DNA of 64,000 nt from an uncultured Aquimarina sp. (lineage in GTDB: Bacteria; Bacteroidota; Bacteroidia; Flavobacteriales; Flavobacteriaceae), in NCBI GenBank assembly GCA_947493035.1, contig CANLOW010000004.1, positions 124,001-188,000 on the forward strand, read 5' to 3'. Shown here in pieces: positions 35,168-44,397 of the stretch (positions within the stretch are counted from its first letter, which is position 1; every line of letters starts with the position of its first letter). Under the pieces are notes generated by a model that saw only the letters and a list, made by a program, of their open reading frames with translations, searched no databases and had not been told where the DNA came from. Both the position numbers and the translations under genes were made by a program.

Positions 35168-36727
35168 TTAATTTGTCAATTCAATGATTACTGGAGAAAC
35201 TTTCTTCACTCTATAAGAGCTACCAGATGCTAATTTAGCATTGATATCGAAGATTTGTACAGACTCTCCTCTTTTTGCACGTTTTAGGGCAGCACGCGCT
35301 TGACTGTTTAATTTACTTCCAGAAACTCTAACTGTTGGTTGTCCTGGTACTTTTATTTTAAATCCTGTTACTCTCAATTTTAAATTGAAATCAAAATCTG
35401 GTAAAATCGCACCAACTGTAGAAATAGCTAAAGCATTCTTAGTCATTTTCACAGAACCATCTTCACCTCTTACTGTACCTACAGGTCTAGGAATATCCTT
35501 TATACGGAATGTTCTACTACTTGGGAATGACTTTCCATTCACAGAAGCTTTAACATTAATTTTAACCTCACGTTGTTTCAAACTAGTAACATTCATTACA
35601 TATTTACTACCACTAGATTTTTTTAATCCAGGGGCACTAGCAACTACGTTAGAAGCTCCAGGGACTGATATAGTCATTGGATTTTGCACTCCACGATATA
35701 CTACATTCATTTTATCCGCTGAAATTACAGCAGCGTTTGGAGCTGGAATCACAGAATAAGAACTTTCAATTGGAATTGTTACTATAGAATCTCCTTCCTT
35801 AAATTGAAATTCACCTTTAATTTTCCTATCCCCAGGATTACCCGCAGGGAAATCTAAGATTGTTTGACCGTCTTGCATCAAATCTGACGAAAGCTCTTTA
35901 CCATTAACAACAACTTTGTGAGCACGTAATGTTTTATCTTTTTTTCCTAAAACAATTTTACCTTTGAAACGCTCACCCGAAAAGAATGCAGTTTTATCAG
36001 CAACTACAATAGCTTCAAAATTTGTTAGAGACACTTCAGACTTAAGCTTACCTCCTAAAATTGCTGATAAGATTTCAGATTGATCTTTCTTAACATCGCT
36101 TTCCATTTGTGTAAGCTTTGTTAATGATGCAACCATTGGAAAACCTTCATAGTTATATCTTAACCAATTTTTCTTCACACCATCTCTGCTTATCACATCT
36201 TCAGTAGAGAAATCAGCATTAACAGACTTAATAATTTCCGAAAAATCAGTAGTAGAACCAGGAGCTGTTAACTCTTTATTAATACCTTCTCTGTAAGCAT
36301 TAACTTTACTAATGAATTCTTCCCCAGCTGGAGTTACTTGACCTCCTTTAAAGAAATACTCATCTAAAGTATTAGATTTATCCATAGTCTGATAATCTTC
36401 TCTTTTATCAGTTGGAACATCAGACAAAATAACCTCTTTAGTTTTCTCTAAGTATGCTATTAAATCATCTGATAATTTCCCTACAGCTTTAGTCTTTTCT
36501 AATTCTGGCTTATATTTTTCTGGCTGTTCTTCAACTTTCTTTTCAAGATCTGATAAGAAAGCTACGTTACGCTCTGTTGTTCTTTCATTAGATTGCTCTA
36601 ATTTCTTATTCATCAATCCAAAAGCGGCTAACACCTCTTTAGACATATTTAGCGCCATCATTGCGATGAATACTAAATACATTAGGTTGATCATTTTCTG
36701 CCTTGCAGATAATTTACCTCCTGCCAT
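35168..36727 (-). CDS. gldM: Gliding motility/T9SS motor protein GldM
   Basis: A 519-residue protein with a short cytoplasmic N-terminus (GGKLSARQKM), a single transmembrane helix (about 11-33, LMYLVFIAMMALNMS) and a long periplasmic part of helical and beta domains (D1-D4). GldM (PorM) is the rotor/stator-like partner of GldL that transmits proton-motive-force energy through the periplasm to the GldK/GldN ring. The order of gldK-gldL-gldM-gldN here is canonical. It is spaced 7 bases from gldN and 45 from gldL. Confidence 0.97.
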   Translation of the reverse strand: MAGGKLSARQKMINLMYLVFIAMMALNMSKEVLAAFGLMNKKLEQSNERTTERNVAFLSDLEKKVEEQPEKYKPELEKTKAVGKLSDDLIAYLEKTKEVILSDVPTDKREDYQTMDKSNTLDEYFFKGGQVTPAGEEFISKVNAYREGINKELTAPGSTTDFSEIIKSVNADFSTEDVISRDGVKKNWLRYNYEGFPMVASLTKLTQMESDVKKDQSEILSAILGGKLKSEVSLTNFEAIVVADKTAFFSGERFKGKIVLGKKDKTLRAHKVVVNGKELSSDLMQDGQTILDFPAGNPGDRKIKGEFQFKEGDSIVTIPIESSYSVIPAPNAAVISADKMNVVYRGVQNPMTISVPGASNVVASAPGLKKSSGSKYVMNVTSLKQREVKINVKASVNGKSFPSSRTFRIKDIPRPVGTVRGEDGSVKMTKNALAISTVGAILPDFDFNLKLRVTGFKIKVPGQPTVRVSGSKLNSQARAALKRAKRGESVQIFDINAKLASGSSYRVKKVSPVIIELTN

Positions 36728-36772
36728 GTTTTCTTTTTATTCTATTTATTAAACAAATGGATTAACAATCAA

Positions 36773-37408
36773 TTACTTTTTATTCATTGCAGATAACATA
36801 CCACCATAAACACCATTCAATGAAGAAAGGTTCGATGCTAAGCTTTCCATTTGCTCTTTCAAGCGTGTAGCATTTGCAGCGATTGCTTGATTAGCTTCAT
36901 TTTGTTGCTCTGTTGCAGCTAATTGAGATTGATAAATTGAATTTAATTGAGATAAATTTGCCGCAGCAGAAACCATCTCTTGGCTATATTTCTTTTGTGA
37001 CTCTAAACTATCAGCTGTAGGCGCAATACTTTTTGCGGCACCTTCAAAATTACGGATACTAGACCCTAAGCTTTCCATTAAATTAGAATCAATTTTAGCT
37101 TCTTTTAATAAGTTATCCAACTTCTTAGACAACATTCCTTGCTCGTCTTTTGGCTCATCTTTTTTAGACCTAGTCTTTCCTTGACCACCTGCCAATTCTG
37201 GATATACAATTGACCAATCATACTCATCATCAATAGATTCAAATGCTGAAATAACGAATACAAGAGCCTCTGTTACTAATCCAAGGATAAGCATCTCATT
37301 ACCAAAAGGCCAGTGCATAATTTTGAATAATGCACCTATAATTACTACAGCCGCTCCTAGACCGTAGACCATATTCATAATTCTTTTACCTGCGTTTGAC
37401 TTTGCCAT
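36773..37408 (-). CDS. gldL: Gliding motility/T9SS motor protein GldL
   Basis: A 211-residue inner-membrane protein with two transmembrane helices (about 13-30 and 38-57), followed by a cytoplasmic helical domain rich in Gln/Ala/Asn. A glutamate inside the second helix (E47 in LVTEALVF) corresponds to the conserved protonatable glutamate known in GldL, and H32 lies at the membrane between the helices. GldL with GldM forms the proton-driven motor of T9SS and gliding. Confidence 0.97.
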   Translation of the reverse strand: MAKSNAGKRIMNMVYGLGAAVVIIGALFKIMHWPFGNEMLILGLVTEALVFVISAFESIDDEYDWSIVYPELAGGQGKTRSKKDEPKDEQGMLSKKLDNLLKEAKIDSNLMESLGSSIRNFEGAAKSIAPTADSLESQKKYSQEMVSAAANLSQLNSIYQSQLAATEQQNEANQAIAANATRLKEQMESLASNLSSLNGVYGGMLSAMNKK

Positions 37409-37479
37409 AATAAATTTCTTTTTTAGTTAAGTTATTAAGTATTAATTAAATATAATAAAAGTTGGGGCTTTTAAACAAA

Positions 37480-38853
37480 TTATTTAACAACAGTTCCTGG
37501 TTTTCCTCCTCCGGTTATATCAGTACCGAGGTAATCTTGTACCGTTCTAAATCCGATATAACTACGTGCAGAATCTGCATATTCATAATCACGAGTACTC
37601 ACTTGTAAAAAATATGCTACATCTTTCCAAGAACCTCCTCTAATTACTTTACGTTCATTATCATCATCATTAGTATTTGGATTCATAGATGATGTGTATT
37701 CGTAGGCAGCTGGATCATATGAAGAACCAACCCATTCAGAAACATTTCCTGCCATGTTATACAATCCATAATCATTAGGATCAAAAGATTTTGCTTCAAC
37801 AGTGTATAATGCCTGATCTGCCGCATAATCTCCTCGCATTGGCTTAAAGTTCGCTAAGAAACATCCTCTATCATTTTTAGCATAAGGCCCTCCCCAAGGG
37901 AATGAACCAGATTCTAATCCACCTCTAGCAGCATATTCCCATTCTGCTTCAGTAGGCAATCTCCAACGTGATGCTCTATCTTGTTTTTTCTTTCTTTTAT
38001 CATTAAAGAACTTTGTTCTCCAGTCACAAAAAGCTCTAGCCTGCGCCCAAGTAACACCCACTACAGGATATTCATCATAAGCGGCATGATAAAAATACTG
38101 ATCATGCATTGGCTCGTTGTATGAATAGTTAAAATCTCGAATCCAAACAGTAGTATCAGGATATACCGGCAAAGATTCTCTTTTTAAGAATTTCTTAGAG
38201 TCACGGCTTCTAGATCGAGCCATAGCCTCTACATCATACCATTTGTAGTCATAGTTTAATTTATCCATCTTAAACATACGAACTCCATTATGAGATTCTT
38301 CAGCCCTGATATATAACGAATCCATAACTTCTGCTATATATTCATCATATTCTTCAAAAGGCATATCATCCGGATCATTATCCCAATTTAAAGGACGACC
38401 TTCATAGCCCGTTTCCCCTAAACCTTCATAATTATCTTTAACATATTTCTGGTATTCATTTAATTCTTCCTCATCAGTATTCCTAAAAGCAAACTGACCA
38501 ATACCCTCATCTTCAGTAGTCTTACCAACATCATCTGCCAACTTAGCCAACTCAAACAAAGCAATAGAATCCTTAACCCACTCTGTAAATTGTCGGTATT
38601 CAGAATTTGTGATTTCCGTTTCATCCATATAGAATGATCGAACAGTCACTGTCTTTGTTGGGGCATTTAATAATCCCGCACGGTCTTCATCTGACTTACC
38701 CATAATGAAAGCTCCACCAGGCACCAATGTCATTCCATGTGGCTTTTCTGGATGCCATGACTTTCCTTTTACTCCGATCAATTGTCCCGTATTAGAGGGT
38801 GTACAACTAATCAATACAGCTAGGGCAGCTGAAATTATCAAGAGTTTCTTCAT
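37480..38853 (-). CDS. gldK: Gliding motility/T9SS lipoprotein GldK
   Basis: A 457-residue lipoprotein; the lipobox is LISC with C17. The body is a formylglycine-generating-enzyme (SUMF1)-like domain, with MTLVPGGAFIMG, YPVVGVTWAQARAFCDWR and the late NVSEWVGSSYDP and VIRGGSWKD. GldK (PorK) is not an FGE enzyme but forms the periplasmic ring with GldN under the outer membrane. A charged insert (about 115-200) interrupts the domain as in other members. First of the four gld genes, 104 bases after an arginase-like gene. Confidence 0.97.
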   Translation of the reverse strand: MKKLLIISAALAVLISCTPSNTGQLIGVKGKSWHPEKPHGMTLVPGGAFIMGKSDEDRAGLLNAPTKTVTVRSFYMDETEITNSEYRQFTEWVKDSIALFELAKLADDVGKTTEDEGIGQFAFRNTDEEELNEYQKYVKDNYEGLGETGYEGRPLNWDNDPDDMPFEEYDEYIAEVMDSLYIRAEESHNGVRMFKMDKLNYDYKWYDVEAMARSRSRDSKKFLKRESLPVYPDTTVWIRDFNYSYNEPMHDQYFYHAAYDEYPVVGVTWAQARAFCDWRTKFFNDKRKKKQDRASRWRLPTEAEWEYAARGGLESGSFPWGGPYAKNDRGCFLANFKPMRGDYAADQALYTVEAKSFDPNDYGLYNMAGNVSEWVGSSYDPAAYEYTSSMNPNTNDDDNERKVIRGGSWKDVAYFLQVSTRDYEYADSARSYIGFRTVQDYLGTDITGGGKPGTVVK

Positions 38854-38957
38854 AACTTATCTTAGGTTAAGATCTTCTAAATTTCAAGGTAGTAAACCTA
38901 TTATTTAATTTTTAAAAAAACAATTATTTAAATCAAAAATCGATAATATGAAATTTA

Positions 38958-40106
38958 TTAGATTTCATATTTCATTCTTGCCTTATACCAACGTTCAGGT
39001 ATTTTTTGATTACAAGCGTCCGTATAATCTTGACTTGTACATGGTAATAACGCACCATGAACCAATTTATTATCTTCTTTTTCAAAAGTAGACAAATCTA
39101 ACCACCAGCGTCCTGTTAGTTGACTTTTATAAAATACTAAAATCTCTTCTTCTACAGGCACTTGATATTGAATTACATCCAACTCATCAACACCCCCTAA
39201 CTCATTCCATCTCGCGCAGACACCTTCAACAAAATACCATAGCATTTGAGCTAAAAGCATATTACTTGCAGGTGTACACATTTTCGAATCGAACTCGTAT
39301 ATACCAAAACTATTTAACCGATCACTAATACCTGCGTAACGACATAATGCACAAATCTGTTTTCCAGAAAAACCATTAGGGGAAGTTCCGTAAAAACTAG
39401 CCTCAACAACATTCATATCAACAGAAACAATATCAGCATCTCTTAAAATAGCTTCTGTCTGAGAGATATCTGACGAAACATTACCTAAACGATATGCATC
39501 AAAAAACATCCTCTCCATAACATCTAATTCCTCAGGCGCTACAAAATAACTCTGAAAGCCCAAGTTAGTGTAATTGAATAAATTATACGGCTTATCAACT
39601 ACTATTTTTCCAATATAAGAATTATTTGATATTGGTAATTCAATATTCCCTAGATCAAATTTATTATCAATATTGACGATATTAACCATATCTCCCTCTT
39701 GCGGATAAGCTCTATAATTCGCATAAACCAAATCTTGCCCTCCACCAAGCATAACCGAAATAGCCTCTTTATCATGTATAAAAGCGACCAATTGAGTAAC
39801 AGCAAAATAAGTATCACTAACAGATGCCCCCGACAAAACCTCTCCTAAATCGATAATATTTACATCCCAATTACCTTTATACAAACTATAAAACTCCTCT
39901 CTAGCCTGCTCGAAATTAGCATTTTGAGAACCCTGAACATTTCTAGTCTCATTAACACTAAAAATAACAACATCCCCTTTCTTTACTTCAATATCATCTC
40001 TATCTTCAGTATTCAATATTACCGACCTACCAATAGTATAATCTGGTAATTCATCAACAAAAAGCCTCGTAGCCATTGGCAAAGGCGATAAAAACTCAAA
40101 GTTCAT
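38958..40106 (-). CDS. Arginase/formimidoylglutamase-fold protein with degraded metal site
   Basis: A 382-residue protein of the arginase-like fold. The three metal motifs are recognisable but changed: GGGHD is GGGQD (121-125, His to Gln), DAHxD is DNKFD (147-151, His to Lys), and SxDxDxxDP is SVDMNVVEA (228-236, second Asp to Asn, the DP lost). With only D147, D151 and D230 left, a binuclear manganese centre and arginase, agmatinase or formimidoylglutamase activity are unlikely. Its ATG shares a base with the topA stop region and it is followed by gldK, so it is translationally linked to topA and possibly co-expressed with the T9SS genes. Likely a pseudoenzyme with a binding or structural role. 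Confidence 0.85.
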   Translation of the reverse strand: MNFEFLSPLPMATRLFVDELPDYTIGRSVILNTEDRDDIEVKKGDVVIFSVNETRNVQGSQNANFEQAREEFYSLYKGNWDVNIIDLGEVLSGASVSDTYFAVTQLVAFIHDKEAISVMLGGGQDLVYANYRAYPQEGDMVNIVNIDNKFDLGNIELPISNNSYIGKIVVDKPYNLFNYTNLGFQSYFVAPEELDVMERMFFDAYRLGNVSSDISQTEAILRDADIVSVDMNVVEASFYGTSPNGFSGKQICALCRYAGISDRLNSFGIYEFDSKMCTPASNMLLAQMLWYFVEGVCARWNELGGVDELDVIQYQVPVEEEILVFYKSQLTGRWWLDLSTFEKEDNKLVHGALLPCTSQDYTDACNQKIPERWYKARMKYEI

Positions 40107-42619
40107 TATTTAGCAGCTTTCTTGCGTGTAGTTGTTTTCTTAGTTGCCGCCTTCTTTTTAGCAGGCGCTTTTTTCTTAGGTGCTTTTTGCTCTATTAATG
40201 CTTTCACTTCATCTAAAGCTAATGCCGCAGCGTCTACTGTTTTAGGTAATTCTATCTTAATCTTGCCCTTTATGATATTATGACGCCCCCAACGAGCTTT
40301 TTCAACACGAATACCTTCATCTTCCCAATTATGGACTACTTTATCTATTTCTTTTTGCTTCTTTTCTTCAATAAGGTATACGATCTCTTCATTTGATAAA
40401 TTATCAAAATCATACTTCTTATTCACATTAATAAACAAACCGTTCCATTTCAAATATGGACCAAAACGCCCTGTTCCTTTTTGTACAGGCAATCCATCAT
40501 GCTCATAAATTGGAGCATCAGCTTTTTCTTTAGCAACGATAAGCTCTTGCGCACGTTCAAATGTAACCTGCATAGGATCTTCCCCCTTCTCTAAAGAAAC
40601 ATACTTAGCACCAAATTTAACATATGGACCAAACCTACCATTAGCAACAGAAACTGACTCCCCTTTATATTCCCCTAAATCTTTTGGCAATTTAAATAAA
40701 TCCATTGCCTCTTCATAAGTAATACTACTTAGTGTTTGCCCTGGATTTAAGCTTGCGAAACGCGGTTTTTCCTCATCCTCTACTGTTCCAATCTGCACCA
40801 TAGGCCCAAATTTACCCAAACGCACACTAACCGGTTTTCCTGAATCAGGGTCTGTACCCAACACTCTTTCTCCTACCTCACGTTCTGCATTTTGAGCTAC
40901 ATCTTCTACCACGGGATGAAAATCTTTATAAAAAGACTTCATTACTTTCGTCCACTCTTCATCTCCTGAAGCAATCGCATCAAAATCCTGCTCTACTTTT
41001 GCCGTAAAATTATAATCTAATATCGAAGAAAAATGGGCTACTAAGAAATCATTAACCACCATACCTATATCAGTAGGCACTAATTTTCCTTTATCTCCCC
41101 CTGTCTTTTCAGTAAGCTCTACTTCTTTTAAGCTATCATTTTTCAATAAAAGTTGAGCGTACGTTCTTTCAGAACCCTCATTCTCTCCTTTTTTAATGTA
41201 TTTCCTATTTTGAATTGTAGAAATTGTTGGTGCATAAGTAGAAGGTCTACCAATACCTAATTCCTCAAGTTTTTTCACCAAAGCTGCTTCAGTGAAGCGA
41301 CTTGGAGGTCTAGAAAATCGCTCAGTAGCTTTGATATAGTTATTAACTAACACATCATTCACCTTCATTGCAGGTAGAATCCCATCTTCTTCTTGATCTT
41401 CATCATCATGACCTTCTAAATACACTTTCAGAAAACCTTCAAACTTGATCATTTCCCCATTCGCAGTAAACACCTCGCTGTGCTTATCTGCTTCAATACG
41501 AACATTAGTACGCTCTAATTTGGCATCGCTCATTTGTGAAGCAATTGCACGTTTCCAAATTAACTCATACAAACGCTTTTGATCATATTCGGCATCAACA
41601 GTATGACTTGCGAAATTAGTTGGCCGAATCGCTTCGTGAGCCTCTTGAGCTCCTTTATTTTTTGTTGTATAATTTTTCGGATTAGAGAATTCTTCTCCAT
41701 AAGCCGTTATAATCTCAGCTTTAGCACCTTCTTGCGCTTGTTTAGATAGATTCACACTATCTGTTCTCATATATGTAATATAACCTGCCTCATAAAGACG
41801 CTGAGCCATATTCATTGTTTTAGAAACGGAAAAATATAATTTTCGAGCTGCTTCTTGCTGCAACGTAGATGTTGTAAATGGTGGTGCTGGTGACTTTTTT
41901 GCTGGTTTTTTAGTTAAATCAGCTACTTTAAAATTTGCACCTATATTACTTTCTAGAAAAGCTTGAGCCTCTTCTTTACTCTTAAATTGCTTAGGAAGCT
42001 TTGCTTTAAATCTTTTTCCGGAAGCAACAAATTCTGCATCAATACGATAAGACCCTTTAGTCTCAAAACCTAACACATCTCTTTCTCTTTCTACAATAAG
42101 ACGAACAGAAACAGACTGAACACGACCAGCAGACAAACCTCCTTTTACTTTCCTCCACAACACAGGAGAAAGCTCATACCCAACCAATCTATCTAAAACA
42201 CGTCTAGCTTGTTGTGCATTTACAAGATCATAATTAATCTCTCTTGGATTATCTATTGCCTTTAATATAGCTGACTTAGTAATCTCATGAAAAACAATTC
42301 TTTTTGTTCTTGACTTTTCTAAATTCAAAGACTCTGCAAGATGCCAAGCAATTGCCTCTCCCTCTCGATCCTCATCACTTGCCAACCAAACCATTTCCGC
42401 TTTTTTAGAAAGGTCTTTTAACTTTTTGACCACTGCTTTTTTATCAGTAGATACTATGTACTTGGGCTTGAAATCTCCATCTACATCTACCCCCAACTCT
42501 TTAGAAGGCAAATCAGCTATATGCCCAAAACTTGAGTGTACTGTATAATCTTTTCCAAGAAACTTTTCGATCGTCTTTGCCTTTGCAGGGGACTCCACGA
42601 TTACGAGATTTTTCGCCAT
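40106..42619 (-). CDS. topA: DNA topoisomerase I
   Basis: An 837-residue type IA topoisomerase relaxing negative supercoils. The Toprim domain starts at residue 4 (VIVESPAKAKTIEKFLG) with the acidic DxDxE-type WLASDEDREGEAIAWHL. The catalytic tyrosine lies in the GYITYMRTDSVNLS stretch. Several beta-rich C-terminal repeats (GRFGPYVKFG and similar, at least four) follow in place of classical zinc fingers, and the end is a Lys/Ala-rich tail (KKKAPAKKKAATKK). It precedes the arginase-like gene with a one-base overlap and divergent miaB with 318 bases between. Confidence 0.97.
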   Translation of the reverse strand: MAKNLVIVESPAKAKTIEKFLGKDYTVHSSFGHIADLPSKELGVDVDGDFKPKYIVSTDKKAVVKKLKDLSKKAEMVWLASDEDREGEAIAWHLAESLNLEKSRTKRIVFHEITKSAILKAIDNPREINYDLVNAQQARRVLDRLVGYELSPVLWRKVKGGLSAGRVQSVSVRLIVERERDVLGFETKGSYRIDAEFVASGKRFKAKLPKQFKSKEEAQAFLESNIGANFKVADLTKKPAKKSPAPPFTTSTLQQEAARKLYFSVSKTMNMAQRLYEAGYITYMRTDSVNLSKQAQEGAKAEIITAYGEEFSNPKNYTTKNKGAQEAHEAIRPTNFASHTVDAEYDQKRLYELIWKRAIASQMSDAKLERTNVRIEADKHSEVFTANGEMIKFEGFLKVYLEGHDDEDQEEDGILPAMKVNDVLVNNYIKATERFSRPPSRFTEAALVKKLEELGIGRPSTYAPTISTIQNRKYIKKGENEGSERTYAQLLLKNDSLKEVELTEKTGGDKGKLVPTDIGMVVNDFLVAHFSSILDYNFTAKVEQDFDAIASGDEEWTKVMKSFYKDFHPVVEDVAQNAEREVGERVLGTDPDSGKPVSVRLGKFGPMVQIGTVEDEEKPRFASLNPGQTLSSITYEEAMDLFKLPKDLGEYKGESVSVANGRFGPYVKFGAKYVSLEKGEDPMQVTFERAQELIVAKEKADAPIYEHDGLPVQKGTGRFGPYLKWNGLFINVNKKYDFDNLSNEEIVYLIEEKKQKEIDKVVHNWEDEGIRVEKARWGRHNIIKGKIKIELPKTVDAAALALDEVKALIEQKAPKKKAPAKKKAATKKTTTRKKAAK

Positions 42620-42639
42620 AGGTCAGTCTTTTATCAAAA

Positions 42640-42671
42640 CAAAAGTAGGTCAATTTTAGTTAGCTTTCCAA
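42640..42671 (-). promoter_or_regulatory. Promoter of topA
   Basis: Minus-strand TTG (42671-42669), a 21-base spacer and TACTTTTG (42647-42640), a full consensus match, 20 bases before the topA ATG. Confidence 0.7.
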
Positions 42672-42786
42672 AACTACCCCTCGAGAAAGCTCACTTTTAA
42701 AGATTAATTAAAGACGTCCTGCCACTTCTTTACAATCTAAATCAATTTATTTCCTCTTTATTTAAAAAACAATTCACACTGACATA

Positions 42787-42819
42787 TTGTCATTTCATTA
42801 GATTTATGTACTATATTTG
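42787..42819 (+). promoter_or_regulatory. Promoter of the miaB operon
   Basis: TTG at 42787-42789, a 22-base spacer and TATATTTG at 42812-42819. The 120 bases between it and the miaB ATG contain no ORF. Confidence 0.65.
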
Positions 42820-42937
42820 CTGACCCAAAAGACAATGCTTTCCTTATTAATACATTATGGAATCATTAAAAAATTTAACCAGAAACGAATACTCAATAAT
42901 TTCGACCACAATTTGTGGTAAAATTGTTTTCTAGGCC

Positions 42938-44386
42938 ATGGAAAAGACGATAGACGAAAATAAACAAGGAGAAGCCTTAGTATTAGAAGCTAACAAACTG
43001 AATAAACGAAAATTATTCATCGAAAGCTACGGATGCCAAATGAATTTCAGCGACAGCGAGGTAGTTGCCTCAATACTTGCAACAGAAGGTTTTAACACAA
43101 CAGACAACCTTGAAGAAGCTGATCTTGTATTAGTCAACACCTGCTCTATCCGTGACAAAGCTGAACAAACCGTTCGCAAACGATTACAAAAATACAATGC
43201 TGTAAAGAAGAAAAAGAATCCTAATATGAAAGTAGGTGTTCTTGGCTGTATGGCTGAACGATTAAAAGACAAATTTCTTGAGGAAGAAAAAATAGTAGAT
43301 ATGGTTGTAGGCCCAGATGCTTACAAAGATTTACCAAATTTATTACAAGAAGTTGAAGCAGGACGTGATGCTGTTAATGTTATTCTTTCTAGAGACGAAA
43401 CATACGGAGATATAGCTCCTGTCCGTTTACAAAGCAACGGAGTTTCTGCATTTGTTTCGATTACTCGCGGATGCGATAATATGTGCACATTTTGTGTAGT
43501 ACCATTTACCCGAGGACGCGAACGCAGTCGAGATCCACAAAGTATTATGGAGGAAATTGACGACTTAGTAAATAAAAACTTTAAAGAAATCACATTACTC
43601 GGTCAAAATGTAGATAGCTACCTATGGTATGGTGGGGGATTAAAAAAAGATTTCGAAAAAGCTAGTGATTTACAAAAAGCTACAGCAACAAATTTTGCTA
43701 TGCTAATGGATATGGTTGCCACTAAATATCCTAAGCTTCGCCTTCGATTCACTACATCAAATCCACAAGACATGACTTTAGATGTTATTGAAATAATGGC
43801 TAAGCACAGAAATATCTGCAATTATATACACTTACCTATTCAAAGCGGAAGTAATCGCATTCTTAAAGAAATGAATAGACAACACACCAGAGAAGATTAC
43901 TTTACATTAATTGATAATATTAAGCGATTGATTCCGGAATGTGCTATTTCTCAAGATATCATCTCTGGCTTCCCTACTGAAACTGAAGAGGATCACCAAG
44001 ACACATTATCTTTAATGGAATACGTAAAATATGAATATGGATTCATGTTTGCCTATTCCGAACGACCAGGCACAATGGCTGGAAGAAAAATGGACGATGA
44101 TGTTCCTGAAGATATCAAAAAAAGACGCCTTACCGAAATACAAACTCTACAACGAAAGCACAGCAAAATAAGACATGATGAGTTTTTAGGTAAGACTTGT
44201 GAAGTATTGATTGAAAAAGAAAGTAAAAAATCTGACAAACAATGGAGCGGACGCAACAGTCAGAATGTTGTTGTCGTTTTTCCTAAAGAGCAATATAACG
44301 TCGGTGATTTTGTGAATGTAAAAATTACTGATTGCACCAGTGGAACTTTAATCGGAGAAGCAGTAGAATACTCAAAAAACAATTAG
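42938..44386 (+). CDS. miaB: tRNA-2-methylthio-N6-dimethylallyladenosine synthase MiaB
   Basis: A 482-residue radical-SAM methylthiotransferase acting on i6A37 of tRNAs. The UPF0004 domain carries its three cluster cysteines (YGCQMNFSDSE, VNTCSIRDKAE, LGCMAER). The radical-SAM motif CDNMCTFCVVPFTRGRERSR gives CxxxCxxC, and a TRAM domain closes the protein (from about 415). N-terminal YGCQMN plus the MiaB-type RGRERSRxPxSI separates it from MtaB and RimO. First gene of a plus-strand run with a sigma-54 activator, lptE, a TPR-like gene and secG. Confidence 0.97.
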   Translation: MEKTIDENKQGEALVLEANKLNKRKLFIESYGCQMNFSDSEVVASILATEGFNTTDNLEEADLVLVNTCSIRDKAEQTVRKRLQKYNAVKKKKNPNMKVGVLGCMAERLKDKFLEEEKIVDMVVGPDAYKDLPNLLQEVEAGRDAVNVILSRDETYGDIAPVRLQSNGVSAFVSITRGCDNMCTFCVVPFTRGRERSRDPQSIMEEIDDLVNKNFKEITLLGQNVDSYLWYGGGLKKDFEKASDLQKATATNFAMLMDMVATKYPKLRLRFTTSNPQDMTLDVIEIMAKHRNICNYIHLPIQSGSNRILKEMNRQHTREDYFTLIDNIKRLIPECAISQDIISGFPTETEEDHQDTLSLMEYVKYEYGFMFAYSERPGTMAGRKMDDDVPEDIKKRRLTEIQTLQRKHSKIRHDEFLGKTCEVLIEKESKKSDKQWSGRNSQNVVVVFPKEQYNVGDFVNVKITDCTSGTLIGEAVEYSKNN

Positions 44387-44397
44387 GAGTTTAAAAA

